Assembly (NCBI GenBank): GCA_018882895.1
Contig: VERF01000019.1
Location: forward strand, 1 to 37,733
Length of the DNA: 37,733 nucleotides
Source of the DNA: Candidatus Kapaibacterium sp.
Lineage (GTDB): Bacteria; Bacteroidota; Ignavibacteria; Kapaibacteriales; Kapaibacteriaceae
Direction of reading: 5' to 3'
Positions 8,024 through 17,566 of the stretch are shown piece by piece. The notes beneath the pieces are model-generated. The model made no database searches, was not told where the DNA came from, and worked only from the letters and a program-made list of their open reading frames with translations. Positions within the stretch are counted from its first letter, which is position 1; every line of letters starts with the position of its first letter. Both the position numbers and the translations under genes were made by a program.

Positions 8024-10783
8024 TTACCTGCGTATGAGTAGTGGCTTGATTGAGGTCGACGCGTCGCCACTGATGACGACGCTGTATGACCCGGCGGAGA
8101 GATCATCAACCGGAATGTTCACCGTGGATCCTGCAATGGAAGCATCAACGCGTCGAACCACGGAACCGAGCACGTCGAGAATCTCGATCTGCATCGTACC
8201 GCCGGGAATGCCGATCGTCACAACATCATCGGCCGGGTTCGGATAGACGCTCAGGTCCTGCAGGTCCACATCATCATCCACGTTTGTGGCCAGCCCCCTG
8301 AATGACTGAGTAGAGTACAGGCGATACTCTCCCGGCAGCAGGGTTACGGTGTTGTTGTCGAGATAGATGTTGACCTCGGTCGACGTGGCGAATTCGTACC
8401 ACCGCCCCTTGCGCGTGTACGGAATGGAGACCGTCCGCGATACCACGTCGAAGTTGCCGAGGAAGATGTAATCGCACGACGCGTCTCGGACAACGATGGA
8501 CTTCATCGGATCTACGGTTTGCAGCGTGGACGACAGTTGAGCAAACGCCTCATAACGCTTACGTGCTTCGTTCATATCGGCAACGGCCTGCATCACGCGG
8601 CGGCGGCGTGCGTCTCGCAGGTACGGGAAGCCCATGGGCTTGCGGCCGAGACGTCCATTCTCGTTGATCGAGATCGGATAGCCCAATTCATTGAATTGCC
8701 AGAGCATCTTCGGACCGGGAATGCAGAGCATCTTCACCATCAGTGCCTCAAGGCGCCTCAGGGCAATGGCGGTGTCGCGGGTGTTATGCGCGGCATTGTT
8801 GCTACCGGAGTTTACGGCTCGGTAGATGGTACGCTCCTCGTCATGGCTCTCAACGTATCCGATAAGTCCGTGGCGTGGGAAGCCCCTTCGCTGCGCACTC
8901 ATGCCCGAGGCGATGTCCTGATTGGAGAATGCCATCACGGCCTGACTTCCGGCGTAGTTCGAGTTAGCCCACAGCATGGCGCCGTTGTCGGACAGTTCCT
9001 TCTCCTCGTTGTTGTCGGCAAAGTGCTCAAGGATGTTGTAGAACCCGGGGTCGACCGAGCGTGTGGCCGACATCATGCGCTTCAGGATCGCGATTCGTGA
9101 GGCATCATAGCGTGACATCAGGCCGGCATCGCTTCCGCTGTTGAACTGCGTCAGCCCCTTGGAAAGATCAAAGCGGTAGCCGTCGAACTTGAACTCCGTG
9201 ATCCAGAACTTCAGGAATCGATCGACATATTGCTTTGTTGCTTCACTCTCATGGTTCATATCATAGCCAACATTGAACGGGTGCTTGGCCGTGACGTTGA
9301 AATACGGATTCTCCGGCGTCGGTCCGGCAACACTACCCCAGAGGTTGACAAGGGGCGACTGTCCGAACTGATGATTGAGAACGATATCGAGGATCACGGC
9401 CATGCCCTTGCCGTGTGCCTCATCGATGAGGCGCTTGAGATCGTTCTTAGTGCCGTAATACTTGTCAACGGCGAACTGATGGCTGACGTTGTAGCCCCAT
9501 GAGTCATTCCCCTCAAACTCGGTGATCGGCATGAGCTCAATGGCCGTCACTCCAAGGTTCTTAAGGTAGTCGAGGGAATCAATGACGGCCTGAAACGAAC
9601 TCTTGTCGGTGAAGTCCCGCACGAGAAGCTCATACACTAGCAGGCGCCGGGCGTCCGGCTTGCTAAAGGCCGTGTTCTTCCAGACATATTCGCCCATCTG
9701 CGTGTTGATCACGCTGATGATGCCAGAGGTCTTTCCTGTAGGATACTGGGGAAGCTGCGGGAAGCGCCACGACTCAATGAATCGGTCGCTCGGATCACAC
9801 AGTTGTTCGGCATACGGATCACTCATGCGTCGGTCATCGTCATATGACCACTGCCATAGCGTCTGCCCCTTGCGCTTGATCGGGATCTGCGTCCACCACC
9901 GCTGCTTATCCGGGGTCTGGTAGCAGAAGTACTCGGGAGCCCTTTTCCAGTCCGTCATCTCCCCTACAACGTAGATCTCGGACTTGCCCGGTGCGAAGAG
10001 AACAACCACAGCCGTGGAATCGTTGATGACGGTGACTCCATCGCCTGCCCCATTGGGAAGGGGCTTAAAGGTAACCTTCGGTCGGACCCGAAGTGTGAAG
10101 GTGTCGCGGATCTGACCGCCAAGTTCGTTGTACGTGATGACGTCGATCTTGGTCGTTCGCTCCACCGTATAGTTTGTGCTGATGGTGTCGTTGCTGACTC
10201 GGGCGATCTCCACGCCGTTGGCGGCGATCTGCATCAGTGGAACGTTGTTGGAGGCGATGGCACGGATGCGCACCACCTGACCGGAGTCGACCACGCGGTT
10301 GGCCGCTGTCGGCTCAAGCGTTCGCACGTAGGTGCCCGGTGCGTAAAGGTCAACGTAGATGTCTGTTCCATCCTCTGCTCTGCCGACGCGAGATCCGTCG
10401 GAAGAGCGGAAGACGAATGCCAGTTGGCGGATCACCTCGGTACCGGTGACGCCGTAGAATGCACGCGGATTCGGAATTGTAAGACGGTAGAGGTTCGCTC
10501 CTACGCGTGCCAGTTTGCACTCGGGTTTGTTCTCCGTCCACTGTGCTTTGACGAAGCGCCAATCAGTGGCGGATGTACTCAGGAATGTGATGACTCCCGT
10601 ATGCGCATAGATATCACCCGTGAATCCCTGCAGATCGCGGTTTCCTTGCGATGCGTCAAAGGTCACGGTGATCGTGTCTGTCTGCGACGGAAACGTCGGC
10701 GTGGTCGTCACGACCTGTGCTCTTGCAACAAAGCAGAGCACGATGGCAGCAACAAATCCTGAGATCAAACGGTGGCTGGTCAT
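8024..10783 (-). CDS. T9SS-exported alpha-amylase family (GH13) enzyme
   Basis: This is a 919-residue protein when started at the ATG before TSHRLISGFVAAIVLCF, which opens a signal peptide; a start 45 bases earlier would hide it. An N-terminal module (about residues 25-148) resembles the repeated modules of the SusE-like protein encoded upstream. An Ig-like segment follows, then a CBM48/E-set-like domain (VYVVGEMTDWKRA-type, read here as IYVVGEMTDWKRAPEY, about 270-320). The GH13 barrel shows DIVLNH (466-471), GYRFDLSK (nucleophile Asp539), ILEHF (acid/base Glu586) and ESHDEE (Asp648). The last 75 or so residues are a T9SS type A domain beginning LSVYPNPADDVV. The enzyme should be exported to the surface and cut alpha-1,4-glucan there. 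The upstream terminator at 10838-10871 suggests partly separate expression. Confidence 0.92.
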   Translation of the reverse strand: MTSHRLISGFVAAIVLCFVARAQVVTTTPTFPSQTDTITVTFDASQGNRDLQGFTGDIYAHTGVITFLSTSATDWRFVKAQWTENKPECKLARVGANLYRLTIPNPRAFYGVTGTEVIRQLAFVFRSSDGSRVGRAEDGTDIYVDLYAPGTYVRTLEPTAANRVVDSGQVVRIRAIASNNVPLMQIAANGVEIARVSNDTISTNYTVERTTKIDVITYNELGGQIRDTFTLRVRPKVTFKPLPNGAGDGVTVINDSTAVVVLFAPGKSEIYVVGEMTDWKRAPEYFCYQTPDKQRWWTQIPIKRKGQTLWQWSYDDDRRMSDPYAEQLCDPSDRFIESWRFPQLPQYPTGKTSGIISVINTQMGEYVWKNTAFSKPDARRLLVYELLVRDFTDKSSFQAVIDSLDYLKNLGVTAIELMPITEFEGNDSWGYNVSHQFAVDKYYGTKNDLKRLIDEAHGKGMAVILDIVLNHQFGQSPLVNLWGSVAGPTPENPYFNVTAKHPFNVGYDMNHESEATKQYVDRFLKFWITEFKFDGYRFDLSKGLTQFNSGSDAGLMSRYDASRIAILKRMMSATRSVDPGFYNILEHFADNNEEKELSDNGAMLWANSNYAGSQAVMAFSNQDIASGMSAQRRGFPRHGLIGYVESHDEERTIYRAVNSGSNNAAHNTRDTAIALRRLEALMVKMLCIPGPKMLWQFNELGYPISINENGRLGRKPMGFPYLRDARRRRVMQAVADMNEARKRYEAFAQLSSTLQTVDPMKSIVVRDASCDYIFLGNFDVVSRTVSIPYTRKGRWYEFATSTEVNIYLDNNTVTLLPGEYRLYSTQSFRGLATNVDDDVDLQDLSVYPNPADDVVTIGIPGGTMQIEILDVLGSVVRRVDASIAGSTVNIPVDDLSAGSYSVVISGDASTSIKPLLIRR

Positions 10784-10837
10784 GGCAAAGGAAAGCAGTT
10801 GTGGTGATGGCAGATCAGTGCGGTGCAATGTGCAGAA

Positions 10838-10871
10838 AAACCAGCCCCCTCATAATCGAGGGGGCTGGTTT
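10838..10871 (-). terminator. intrinsic terminator of the SusE-like gene
   Basis: A perfect 14-bp stem (AAACCAGCCCCCTC paired with GAGGGGGCTGGTTT) encloses a 6-base loop. On the minus strand it is followed by a run of five T residues (10836-10840 complement). It lies 26 bases past the stop of the SusE-like gene and before the GH13 gene. It probably lowers expression of the two hydrolases relative to the binding proteins. Each arm contains the AGCCCCCT word that recurs through the window. Confidence 0.88.
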
Positions 10872-10896
10872 GATCAATTCTGCTTCATGCTCCGGC

Positions 10897-13008
10897 TTAT
10901 CGGATGATCATCATCGGCACGACGGCCGAAGCGTTCACCGACTGGACGTTCACCATGTATGCACCTGGTGCAACGACGTTGCCGGCACTGTCACGTCCGT
11001 TCCACATCAGCTCGCCCGTGGCGGTGGTGGTGAACAGGACCTGACCCATTTGGTTGATGACGGAGACGCGAACCGACGTGCCGACAGGCAGCGTGATGCG
11101 GGCCATGCCCGGCGTCGGATTCGGGAACACGTTGATTGAAGCAGCGAGCTTCTCGTCTTCAACCGACGTTGGCGCATCGACGGGGATCTTGACGTCTGAA
11201 CCTTGACGTGTTCCATCGGCATTGCGGAAGACAAGGAGGATCTCCTTGAGCTTCTTGCCAGCCGGAACATTGTAGAAAGCATTCAGGTCGGCAACATTCC
11301 ATGTGGCCGTTCCATCATTGTTCATTGTCAGCTTCAGGCCCTCAGTAGTGCCGACGGAGCCCCAACCGGCCTTTTCGAGATAGCTGCCGTCCTCAGTCGT
11401 ACCGCCGGTGTAAACGTAGGCGGCCTCACCGACCATCTTGAACGAACCATCCTTCTTGTCGTTCCACGGATAGTAGGTCAGGGCAAGGGGCTTGCTGGCC
11501 GTAACATCCTTTGGCTCGGTCATCACCGTTGGCCCCGATCCGTCACCAACCTTCAAGTTCACATCACTACCCTGCTTGGAGCCATCAGCATTGCGGAACA
11601 CGAAGAGGAGCTCCTTCAGAACCTTTGTCTCTTCCACACCTGGGTAGAACTGCCAGATCGGACTTGGGATCGACCACTTGAATGTTCCGTCGGCATTCTT
11701 CGTGAGCTTCAGTGCCTCTGTTGTTCCAACGGCACCCCACTCGGACTTTTGCGCAAAGCCCCCTGCATAGTCACGGGCGCCGGTGTAGACGTAGGCATCA
11801 GCAACGCCCACCATCTTGAACTGGCCGTCCTTGACGTCGTTCTCGGGGTTGTACTGGATCTCGACGCCTTCGTTCTTGCTTGGTACTTCGGGGTTAGCCT
11901 TGATGACCCAGCCTTGGCCAAGCGGAAGAAGGTCGACGAAATCACGACCGTTGCCGTTGTCGATGAAGGCGCGAACCTTCGTCAGCCCATCGGCATTTCC
12001 GAATGCAACTGCCGTCAGATTCGTCGCACCGGGAAGATCGATCGGGTTGAAGGTGATCAATGCCGTCGACTGTCCGGCAGCCGACACGGCGAGCTTGTAC
12101 GTGCCGGCAGGAACTTCGATGCTGGCAACATCGCCATACTTGGCGTTGGAGATGATCGGTGGTGAAAGATCACCAGTCGGAAGCACTGCACGAACATCTA
12201 CGGCCGGTGTGGCGGCAGACCAGTGGATGAAGCGAAGCTTCGTCATTCCGGCCTTGGTCTCGACGTCGTCGGTCAGAACCTTGCTGGTAAACTCATCAGA
12301 AGAGTTGACACCGATCAGCACTGTGTACTTGCCGTTCTTTTCGAGCTTCTGATTCACATCGGCATAAATCGGAGCAGGTGCACCCGAGGCCTTAGCCTTG
12401 ATCTGGACGGCATCGCCTGCAGGCACGTCCTTGTAGACGGAGGCAAGCTGGAAGCCGATCTCTGTGATCTGAGGATTGTCTGCCTGAGCAGCGATCACGT
12501 CGACCTTCGGTGCCGAGCTGACACCGTTGATCAGACGCAGACCCGATGTTGCCGTGCCGCCGGCAGGATCCACGACGATGAGGCGGTCAGATCCTTGAAT
12601 CGTTCCGTCAACATTGCGGAACACAAAGAGCATTTCCCGCACCGGCTTGTCATCAGGGACATTATAGAATGCCTTGATGTTGTCGATCTTCAGCGTGTAC
12701 GTCCCGTCACCGTTGTTGGTGAGCTTCATCTCGGGATAGTTCTTCAGGTCGTTCCAGCCATACTTTTCATAGTACTTGGTCTGAGGATCCTGAGCGATCT
12801 GCGCTTCTCGGCATCCGGTGTAGGCCCAGATCTCGGAAACGTCGACCATTGGCGTTTTGCCATCCTTCTCGTCAAGAGCAGGACGGTAGGTGATCGTTAC
12901 GCCACCTGTCTCGAGCGGGCGAGCAGGATCGGTTTCGACCACCTTTTGAGCGAACACTGACGTAGCCAGCAGGAAGGCTGACACGGCAATGAGAAGAAGA
13001 TTCTTCAT
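10897..13008 (-). CDS. T9SS-exported SusE-like glycan-binding protein with DUF4397 repeats
   Basis: This is a 703-residue protein. ATG 13008 is chosen over a Met one codon upstream because AAGGAG lies five bases before it; a signal peptide follows (LLLIAVSAFLLATSVFAQ). Three related modules lie at about 22-146, 368-490 and 495-612. Each has an AYTG/VYTG aromatic motif and ends with LLFVFRN-DG--QGSD-type strands. Between the first and second are two DUF4397-like domains (about 155-250 and 255-350; for example LRFIHWSAATPAVDVR and VPAGTYKLAV). The C-terminus is a T9SS type A domain (INVFPNPTPGMARI to the end). Position after SusC and SusD matches SusE/SusF starch-binding proteins. It has no lipobox, so it must reach the surface by T9SS rather than as a lipoprotein. 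Binding to alpha-glucan is inferred from context. Confidence 0.82.
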   Translation of the reverse strand: MKNLLLIAVSAFLLATSVFAQKVVETDPARPLETGGVTITYRPALDEKDGKTPMVDVSEIWAYTGCREAQIAQDPQTKYYEKYGWNDLKNYPEMKLTNNGDGTYTLKIDNIKAFYNVPDDKPVREMLFVFRNVDGTIQGSDRLIVVDPAGGTATSGLRLINGVSSAPKVDVIAAQADNPQITEIGFQLASVYKDVPAGDAVQIKAKASGAPAPIYADVNQKLEKNGKYTVLIGVNSSDEFTSKVLTDDVETKAGMTKLRFIHWSAATPAVDVRAVLPTGDLSPPIISNAKYGDVASIEVPAGTYKLAVSAAGQSTALITFNPIDLPGATNLTAVAFGNADGLTKVRAFIDNGNGRDFVDLLPLGQGWVIKANPEVPSKNEGVEIQYNPENDVKDGQFKMVGVADAYVYTGARDYAGGFAQKSEWGAVGTTEALKLTKNADGTFKWSIPSPIWQFYPGVEETKVLKELLFVFRNADGSKQGSDVNLKVGDGSGPTVMTEPKDVTASKPLALTYYPWNDKKDGSFKMVGEAAYVYTGGTTEDGSYLEKAGWGSVGTTEGLKLTMNNDGTATWNVADLNAFYNVPAGKKLKEILLVFRNADGTRQGSDVKIPVDAPTSVEDEKLAASINVFPNPTPGMARITLPVGTSVRVSVINQMGQVLFTTTATGELMWNGRDSAGNVVAPGAYMVNVQSVNASAVVPMMIIR

Positions 13009-13067
13009 CATGACTCCTTGGTGTAAAATGGTTGTGTGATTGTGTTGATTGACAGAACGTGGTGTGC

Positions 13068-14423
13068 TTATGGGTTTTGTGTGCAGAGCGTGTTGGCATT
13101 CATCTCGATATCCGGGATCTTGAAGATCAGCGAGGCATCGTTCCATGGTCGTTGCTTGAGGTTGCGGCGCTGACGTTTCCGCTCAAGGAATATGTCGCCC
13201 TCAAATGCCAATTCAAGGTTGCGCTCACGGCGGATCGCATTGATCAGTGAGTTGCCGCCCGTTGTGCCCGGAAGGTCCTTCAGGCCGGCCCGCTGACGGA
13301 TCACGTTCACGTCAGCTAGTGCTCCCGAAGCATTGCCCTGCTGCGCCCGACATTCAGCGCGCGTCAGATACAGTTCCGCCAGGCGCACAACCGGCGTGTT
13401 CATCGCGATCCGATCCCACTTGGCAACATAGAGTCGGTTGTTGCGATACACATAGAGTGCCAGTCGCTTGTCGGTCGTATCGGTATAGATGGCATTGACG
13501 AAGTCCGTCCCGGCCCAATACCTGGGTAGTGAGTTGTCTGCCTGACGGAAGTCCCACACGATCGAACCCGCATTGTCGACCGGGGTATTGAGGATCTCGA
13601 ACACCGCCTCGGCAGTGCTGTTGGTTGTGACAACGTCAGCAACACTCGCGTTGAGCTTGAATGCTCCGTTATCGATGACTTCCGTGCACAGCGCCTCGGC
13701 CTTGGCCCAATCTCCCATGTGGAAATACACCCGCGAAAGCAGTGCCTTGGCTGCCAGCGATCCCATGTAGGGGGCATCCTTGACCGGCAGGATTTGGGCA
13801 GCATCCGTGAGGTCGGCGATGATCTGGTCGTAGCACTCCTTGAGCGTAGCACGAGCCTTGATCGTGCCAAGGTCACCCAAAGTTGGCTCCGTGCGAATGA
13901 TCACGCCCGGATGCGAATTGTCGGCTGTGTACCCCCACGGCTGAGCGAAGTACATACACAGTGCCCACAACGACGCACCGCGCAGAGCCAAAGCACGTCC
14001 GCGCAGGAGTTCCTTCTGACGGGCATCCGGAAACTCAACCGTCTCGAGTGCAAGCAGGATGTTGTTCGCACGATTGATGACACCATACCCGTCGCCCCAC
14101 ATGGAGCGGCCTTCGGGATTGAAGATGTTCAGGTTGTAGGACAGGATCTGCAGGCGGCCAAAGTCGGCGCCGACGTTTGACTCGACGTTGTTTGACCAAA
14201 GCTCTCCGATCGACATGGTGTTGCCGCCGTAGAATGCTCCCGACGAGAACTGATCAGCAGCACCGGTCATGGCGGCCACGATGCCTCCCGGGGTCGACAG
14301 TGCGACGTCATTGGAAATGTCAAGGGGCGGCGTTTGATCAAGCATTGAATCGCAGCCAAACGTGATGACTGCAAGCCCCATGACAACAAGTGATCGCATC
14401 GAATGTAGAAGTGGTGTCTTCAT
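13068..14423 (-). CDS. SusD/RagB family nutrient-binding outer-membrane lipoprotein
   Basis: This is a 451-residue lipoprotein with lipobox TFGC (Cys24). The sequence is helical and TPR-like, as in SusD: LALRGASLWALCMYFAQPWG, then AAKALLSRVYFHMGDWAKAEALC. The C-terminal family signature is present: RRERNLELAFEGDIFLERKRQ, then IPDIEMNANTLCTQNP. SusD proteins form the lid of the SusC transporter and capture the glycan at the cell surface. The start ATG lies two bases after the SusC stop, so the pair is co-transcribed. It is somewhat shorter than B. thetaiotaomicron SusD (about 550 residues), which mainly reflects fewer loop insertions. The next gene begins 59 bases downstream. Confidence 0.92.
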   Translation of the reverse strand: MKTPLLHSMRSLVVMGLAVITFGCDSMLDQTPPLDISNDVALSTPGGIVAAMTGAADQFSSGAFYGGNTMSIGELWSNNVESNVGADFGRLQILSYNLNIFNPEGRSMWGDGYGVINRANNILLALETVEFPDARQKELLRGRALALRGASLWALCMYFAQPWGYTADNSHPGVIIRTEPTLGDLGTIKARATLKECYDQIIADLTDAAQILPVKDAPYMGSLAAKALLSRVYFHMGDWAKAEALCTEVIDNGAFKLNASVADVVTTNSTAEAVFEILNTPVDNAGSIVWDFRQADNSLPRYWAGTDFVNAIYTDTTDKRLALYVYRNNRLYVAKWDRIAMNTPVVRLAELYLTRAECRAQQGNASGALADVNVIRQRAGLKDLPGTTGGNSLINAIRRERNLELAFEGDIFLERKRQRRNLKQRPWNDASLIFKIPDIEMNANTLCTQNP

Positions 14424-14425
14424 GA

Positions 14426-17400
14426 TCAGAACCCCGCGTTGATGCCAATGACAAGCTGCCGTGCCTGTGGAGGCGTGAGATACGTTACGCCGGCGCCAAG
14501 GTTGCGGCCTTGGGCACCGTCCTGATCACGCATGATCTCAGGATCCCAGCCCGGGTAATTCGTCCACGTGAGCAGGTTTTGTCCCGTCAGGTAAACGCGC
14601 AGACTCGACAGACCGCTCATCTCGAGATAGTCACCCGGCACGGTGTAGCCGAGTGTGAGCTGGCGCAGTCGAACGAACGATCCGTCATAGATGAATCGGT
14701 CAGTGTTGATGTCGTAGTTCTCCGTCAACGACAGACGTGGTACATCCGTGACGTCACCTTCGTTCTGCCAACGACGCTCCGTAAGATCCTTTACTTGATT
14801 GAAGTTCGAACCAAGGTTGCCCACTTGACGCTTTGCGGCATCATCATAGATCTGGTTGCCGAACTGGTAGTAGATCATTGCCGTGAGGTCGAATCCCTTC
14901 CAGTTGATCGTGTTGGTGAATGAACCAAACCACGTTGGATATGGATTGCCCAGGGCAACGCGATCATTCAGATCATATTGATCGGTGATGCGACCGTTGA
15001 GATTGTAGAACAACTGTGATCCTCCGACGACGACCACCGTGGTGTCGTAGAACTGTCCCCAGCGCGGATCGCTCTTGTCGGTGATGAAGTTGACGCTGTT
15101 GCCCGAGCGACGTCGCTGCACAACCACTGAGTCCGTGCGTGACTGAACACCGGCCGAGCGATTGATGAAGAATGTGCCGACTGGGTATCCTACCAGGATG
15201 CGGGTTTCGCCCGGACCACCGATGGCATCGGGCGGAAGGGTCGCATTATCGAGAACCTTGTTGGCATTGTGCGCTACTGAGAAGTCGACCCGCCATGTCA
15301 GCTCGCCGGAGCTGATCGGATAGCCGCTCAAGACAACTTCGACGCCGGTGTTCTCGAATGAGCCGACGTTCTTGAGAATTGACGAGAACCCTGTCGATGC
15401 AGGTACGGCCACATTCAGAAGCACGTTCGAGGTGAGCTTGTGGTACCACGACACCGTAGCCTGCAAACGACCGTTCCAGAATCCTGCTTCGGTTGTGATG
15501 TCGATCTGACGTGTCTGTTCCCAACCGAGGAGTGGGTTTGAAAGTCGATCAGGGCGGATGCCCGGAGTGCCACCATAGTCGGCTCCGGCCTTATATGTTC
15601 CCTGCCATTGATAGTCGTCAATCCCATCGGCATTGCCCGTAAGACCTACACTTGCCCGAAGCTTCAGAAGCGAGATCGCGTCCACGTCCTTCAGGAAGTC
15701 TTCATTGGACATGATCCAACCGGCCCCGATCGACGGGAAGAAACCATAACGGTTCTCACTACCGAACCGCGAAGATCCATCCGTCCGCCCCGTAAGGCTC
15801 ACATAGTACTTGTCGAGGTAGTTGAAGTTCCACCGTGTGATGTACGAGAGGAAGGTGAACGCCGTCTCGAACGAGTAGGCATCACGCACCACGGCCGAGG
15901 TCGGGTTGCGAAATGCAGGGTTCGGGAAATTGCGTCCACGCAGGCCGGTCACAAGTTGGTTGGATGTCTGCGTTTCCGTTGCCAGAATGGCGCTCAACTT
16001 CAGCCCATCCATGATGGTGTTATCGTACGAGAGCGTTGCGTTGAGGATGACGTTGTTGACGCCAACCTTTCGGGCCTCTGCCTCTGCCTCGGACTGCACG
16101 ATCTGCGATGTGTAGCGACGATCGGTGAAGTTCAAGAGGTCAAAGCCCCCTTGCAGACGCAAAGCAAAGTGCTCCGGCAGAGCGATCTGCGCATAGAGAT
16201 TGGTCAGCAGGCGCGTCTCAGTGTTCTCGAAGGTATTCTCGTTCAGCTGTGCCACGGGGTTGTACATCGCATACCATGGACGCTGCGGCTCGAAGTACGT
16301 TCCGTCTGCATTGTACACCGGGAAGTACGGAAGCGCAGAGCTTTGCGCGGCACCGATGCCCCCTGCCCATGCACTCGGAACGCGAGTGTTCATCGCATAG
16401 TTGAGGTTCGTGCTAATGCCGATGGATACCTTGTCGGTGGCCTTGAAGTCGACATTTGCCCGACCGTTGATGCGCTCAAAGGTGTTGCCAACGGCAAACG
16501 ACGACTCATCGCGATAGCCGAGACTGGTAAAGAACGTTACCGCATTGGTTCCGCCCGATGCGGTGATCGCCGCGTCCGTGATCTGACCCTGCTGCATGGT
16601 CAAACCCAGCCAGTCAGTATTAGCGAACTGAGTCGGCGCAAGTCCGCCGGGAAGGGGCTTGGCAGTAAAGCGCGCCGTTGGGCGAAGGATCGACAGTGCG
16701 ATGGAATCCTGACGGTTGGCCTCTGACCACATCGACCGAAACTCATCGCCATTGAGCATCGCAAGGCGATTCGTCTCCGTGGCCTGTCCGCGGAAGAGAC
16801 TCACATTGAACCGCGTGGTTCCGGAGGCCCCCTTCTTTGTGGTGATCAGAACAACGCCGTTGGAGCCGCGAGAGCCATAGATAGCGGCCGCATCGGCGTC
16901 CTTGAGGATCTCGATCGATTCAATGTCGTTGGGATTGATCGATGCCAGCGCATTGGTCTGCGTGGCCAGCCGATCCTTGCCGCCAAAATCGCCTTGGGTC
17001 ACGGGTATCCCGTCGATCACATACAACGGCTCACCGGACGCCGTCAACGAGCCCACGCCGCGCACCCGAATCGTCATGGCGCTTCCGGCCATACCATTGG
17101 AGTTGATAACCTGGACGCCGGGGGCGCGACCGACGATCGCGTTCTCGAAGTTTCCGTAGGTGTTCTGCGCGATCTCCCGCGAATCGATCTGGGCCACCGA
17201 GCCGGTTAGCTCCACACGCTGCTTCGTGCCGTAGCCAACGACCACGGCCTCCTTGAGCTTAAGGTGATCTGTTTCGAGAGTGATACGAAGGGGCTTGTCA
17301 AACTCATCAGCCTTAACGTCGACCTCTTTGGCCTTGTATCCCACCATGGAAACATTCAACCGAAGGTCAGCAGCCGATGGCATGGTAATGGAGAAGGCAC

Positions 17401-17566
17401 CCTTGCTCTTGGTGTACGCCCCATACCGCGCGTTGGCAACTCGGATGGTGGCTCCCACAATAGGAGAACCATCGCGGTCGGTCACGGTTCCGCTTAGCGT
17501 TGCCTGCTGTGCATGCACGCCAAGGGAGAGGCCGACGATGAATGTAAGAAGGAGCAATATTCTCAT
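14426..17566 (-). CDS. SusC/RagA family TonB-dependent outer-membrane transporter
   Basis: This is a 1046-residue protein starting at the ATG that overlaps the transporter stop codon (ATGA). A signal peptide (MRILLLLTFIVGLSLGVHAQ) is followed by a carboxypeptidase-regulatory-like domain (about 21-100; TLSGTVTDRDGSPIVGATI). The SusC signature with TonB-box character, AVVVGYGTKQRVELTGSV, lies near 107-124. Next come the plug (SIEILKDADAAAIYGSRGSNGV) and a long barrel with the usual GWEQTRQIDITTEAGF and GFDLTAMIYYQFG strands, ending LVIGINAGF. It imports oligosaccharides across the outer membrane with SusD, using TonB energy. The frame stays open upstream into the transporter gene, but that extension is out of register with any signal peptide and is rejected. 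Confidence 0.94.
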   Translation of the reverse strand: MRILLLLTFIVGLSLGVHAQQATLSGTVTDRDGSPIVGATIRVANARYGAYTKSKGAFSITMPSAADLRLNVSMVGYKAKEVDVKADEFDKPLRITLETDHLKLKEAVVVGYGTKQRVELTGSVAQIDSREIAQNTYGNFENAIVGRAPGVQVINSNGMAGSAMTIRVRGVGSLTASGEPLYVIDGIPVTQGDFGGKDRLATQTNALASINPNDIESIEILKDADAAAIYGSRGSNGVVLITTKKGASGTTRFNVSLFRGQATETNRLAMLNGDEFRSMWSEANRQDSIALSILRPTARFTAKPLPGGLAPTQFANTDWLGLTMQQGQITDAAITASGGTNAVTFFTSLGYRDESSFAVGNTFERINGRANVDFKATDKVSIGISTNLNYAMNTRVPSAWAGGIGAAQSSALPYFPVYNADGTYFEPQRPWYAMYNPVAQLNENTFENTETRLLTNLYAQIALPEHFALRLQGGFDLLNFTDRRYTSQIVQSEAEAEARKVGVNNVILNATLSYDNTIMDGLKLSAILATETQTSNQLVTGLRGRNFPNPAFRNPTSAVVRDAYSFETAFTFLSYITRWNFNYLDKYYVSLTGRTDGSSRFGSENRYGFFPSIGAGWIMSNEDFLKDVDAISLLKLRASVGLTGNADGIDDYQWQGTYKAGADYGGTPGIRPDRLSNPLLGWEQTRQIDITTEAGFWNGRLQATVSWYHKLTSNVLLNVAVPASTGFSSILKNVGSFENTGVEVVLSGYPISSGELTWRVDFSVAHNANKVLDNATLPPDAIGGPGETRILVGYPVGTFFINRSAGVQSRTDSVVVQRRRSGNSVNFITDKSDPRWGQFYDTTVVVVGGSQLFYNLNGRITDQYDLNDRVALGNPYPTWFGSFTNTINWKGFDLTAMIYYQFGNQIYDDAAKRQVGNLGSNFNQVKDLTERRWQNEGDVTDVPRLSLTENYDINTDRFIYDGSFVRLRQLTLGYTVPGDYLEMSGLSSLRVYLTGQNLLTWTNYPGWDPEIMRDQDGAQGRNLGAGVTYLTPPQARQLVIGINAGF

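Noticed and set aside
11203-12165. Open frame of 320 codons on the plus strand opposite the SusE-like gene
   Set aside because: Shadow of a well-supported minus-strand gene; composition is atypical for a protein and there is no ribosome-binding site.
15608-16726. Long open frame on the plus strand (372 codons) inside the SusC gene
   Set aside because: It is antisense to a clearly recognisable SusC barrel and has no family motif or start signal.
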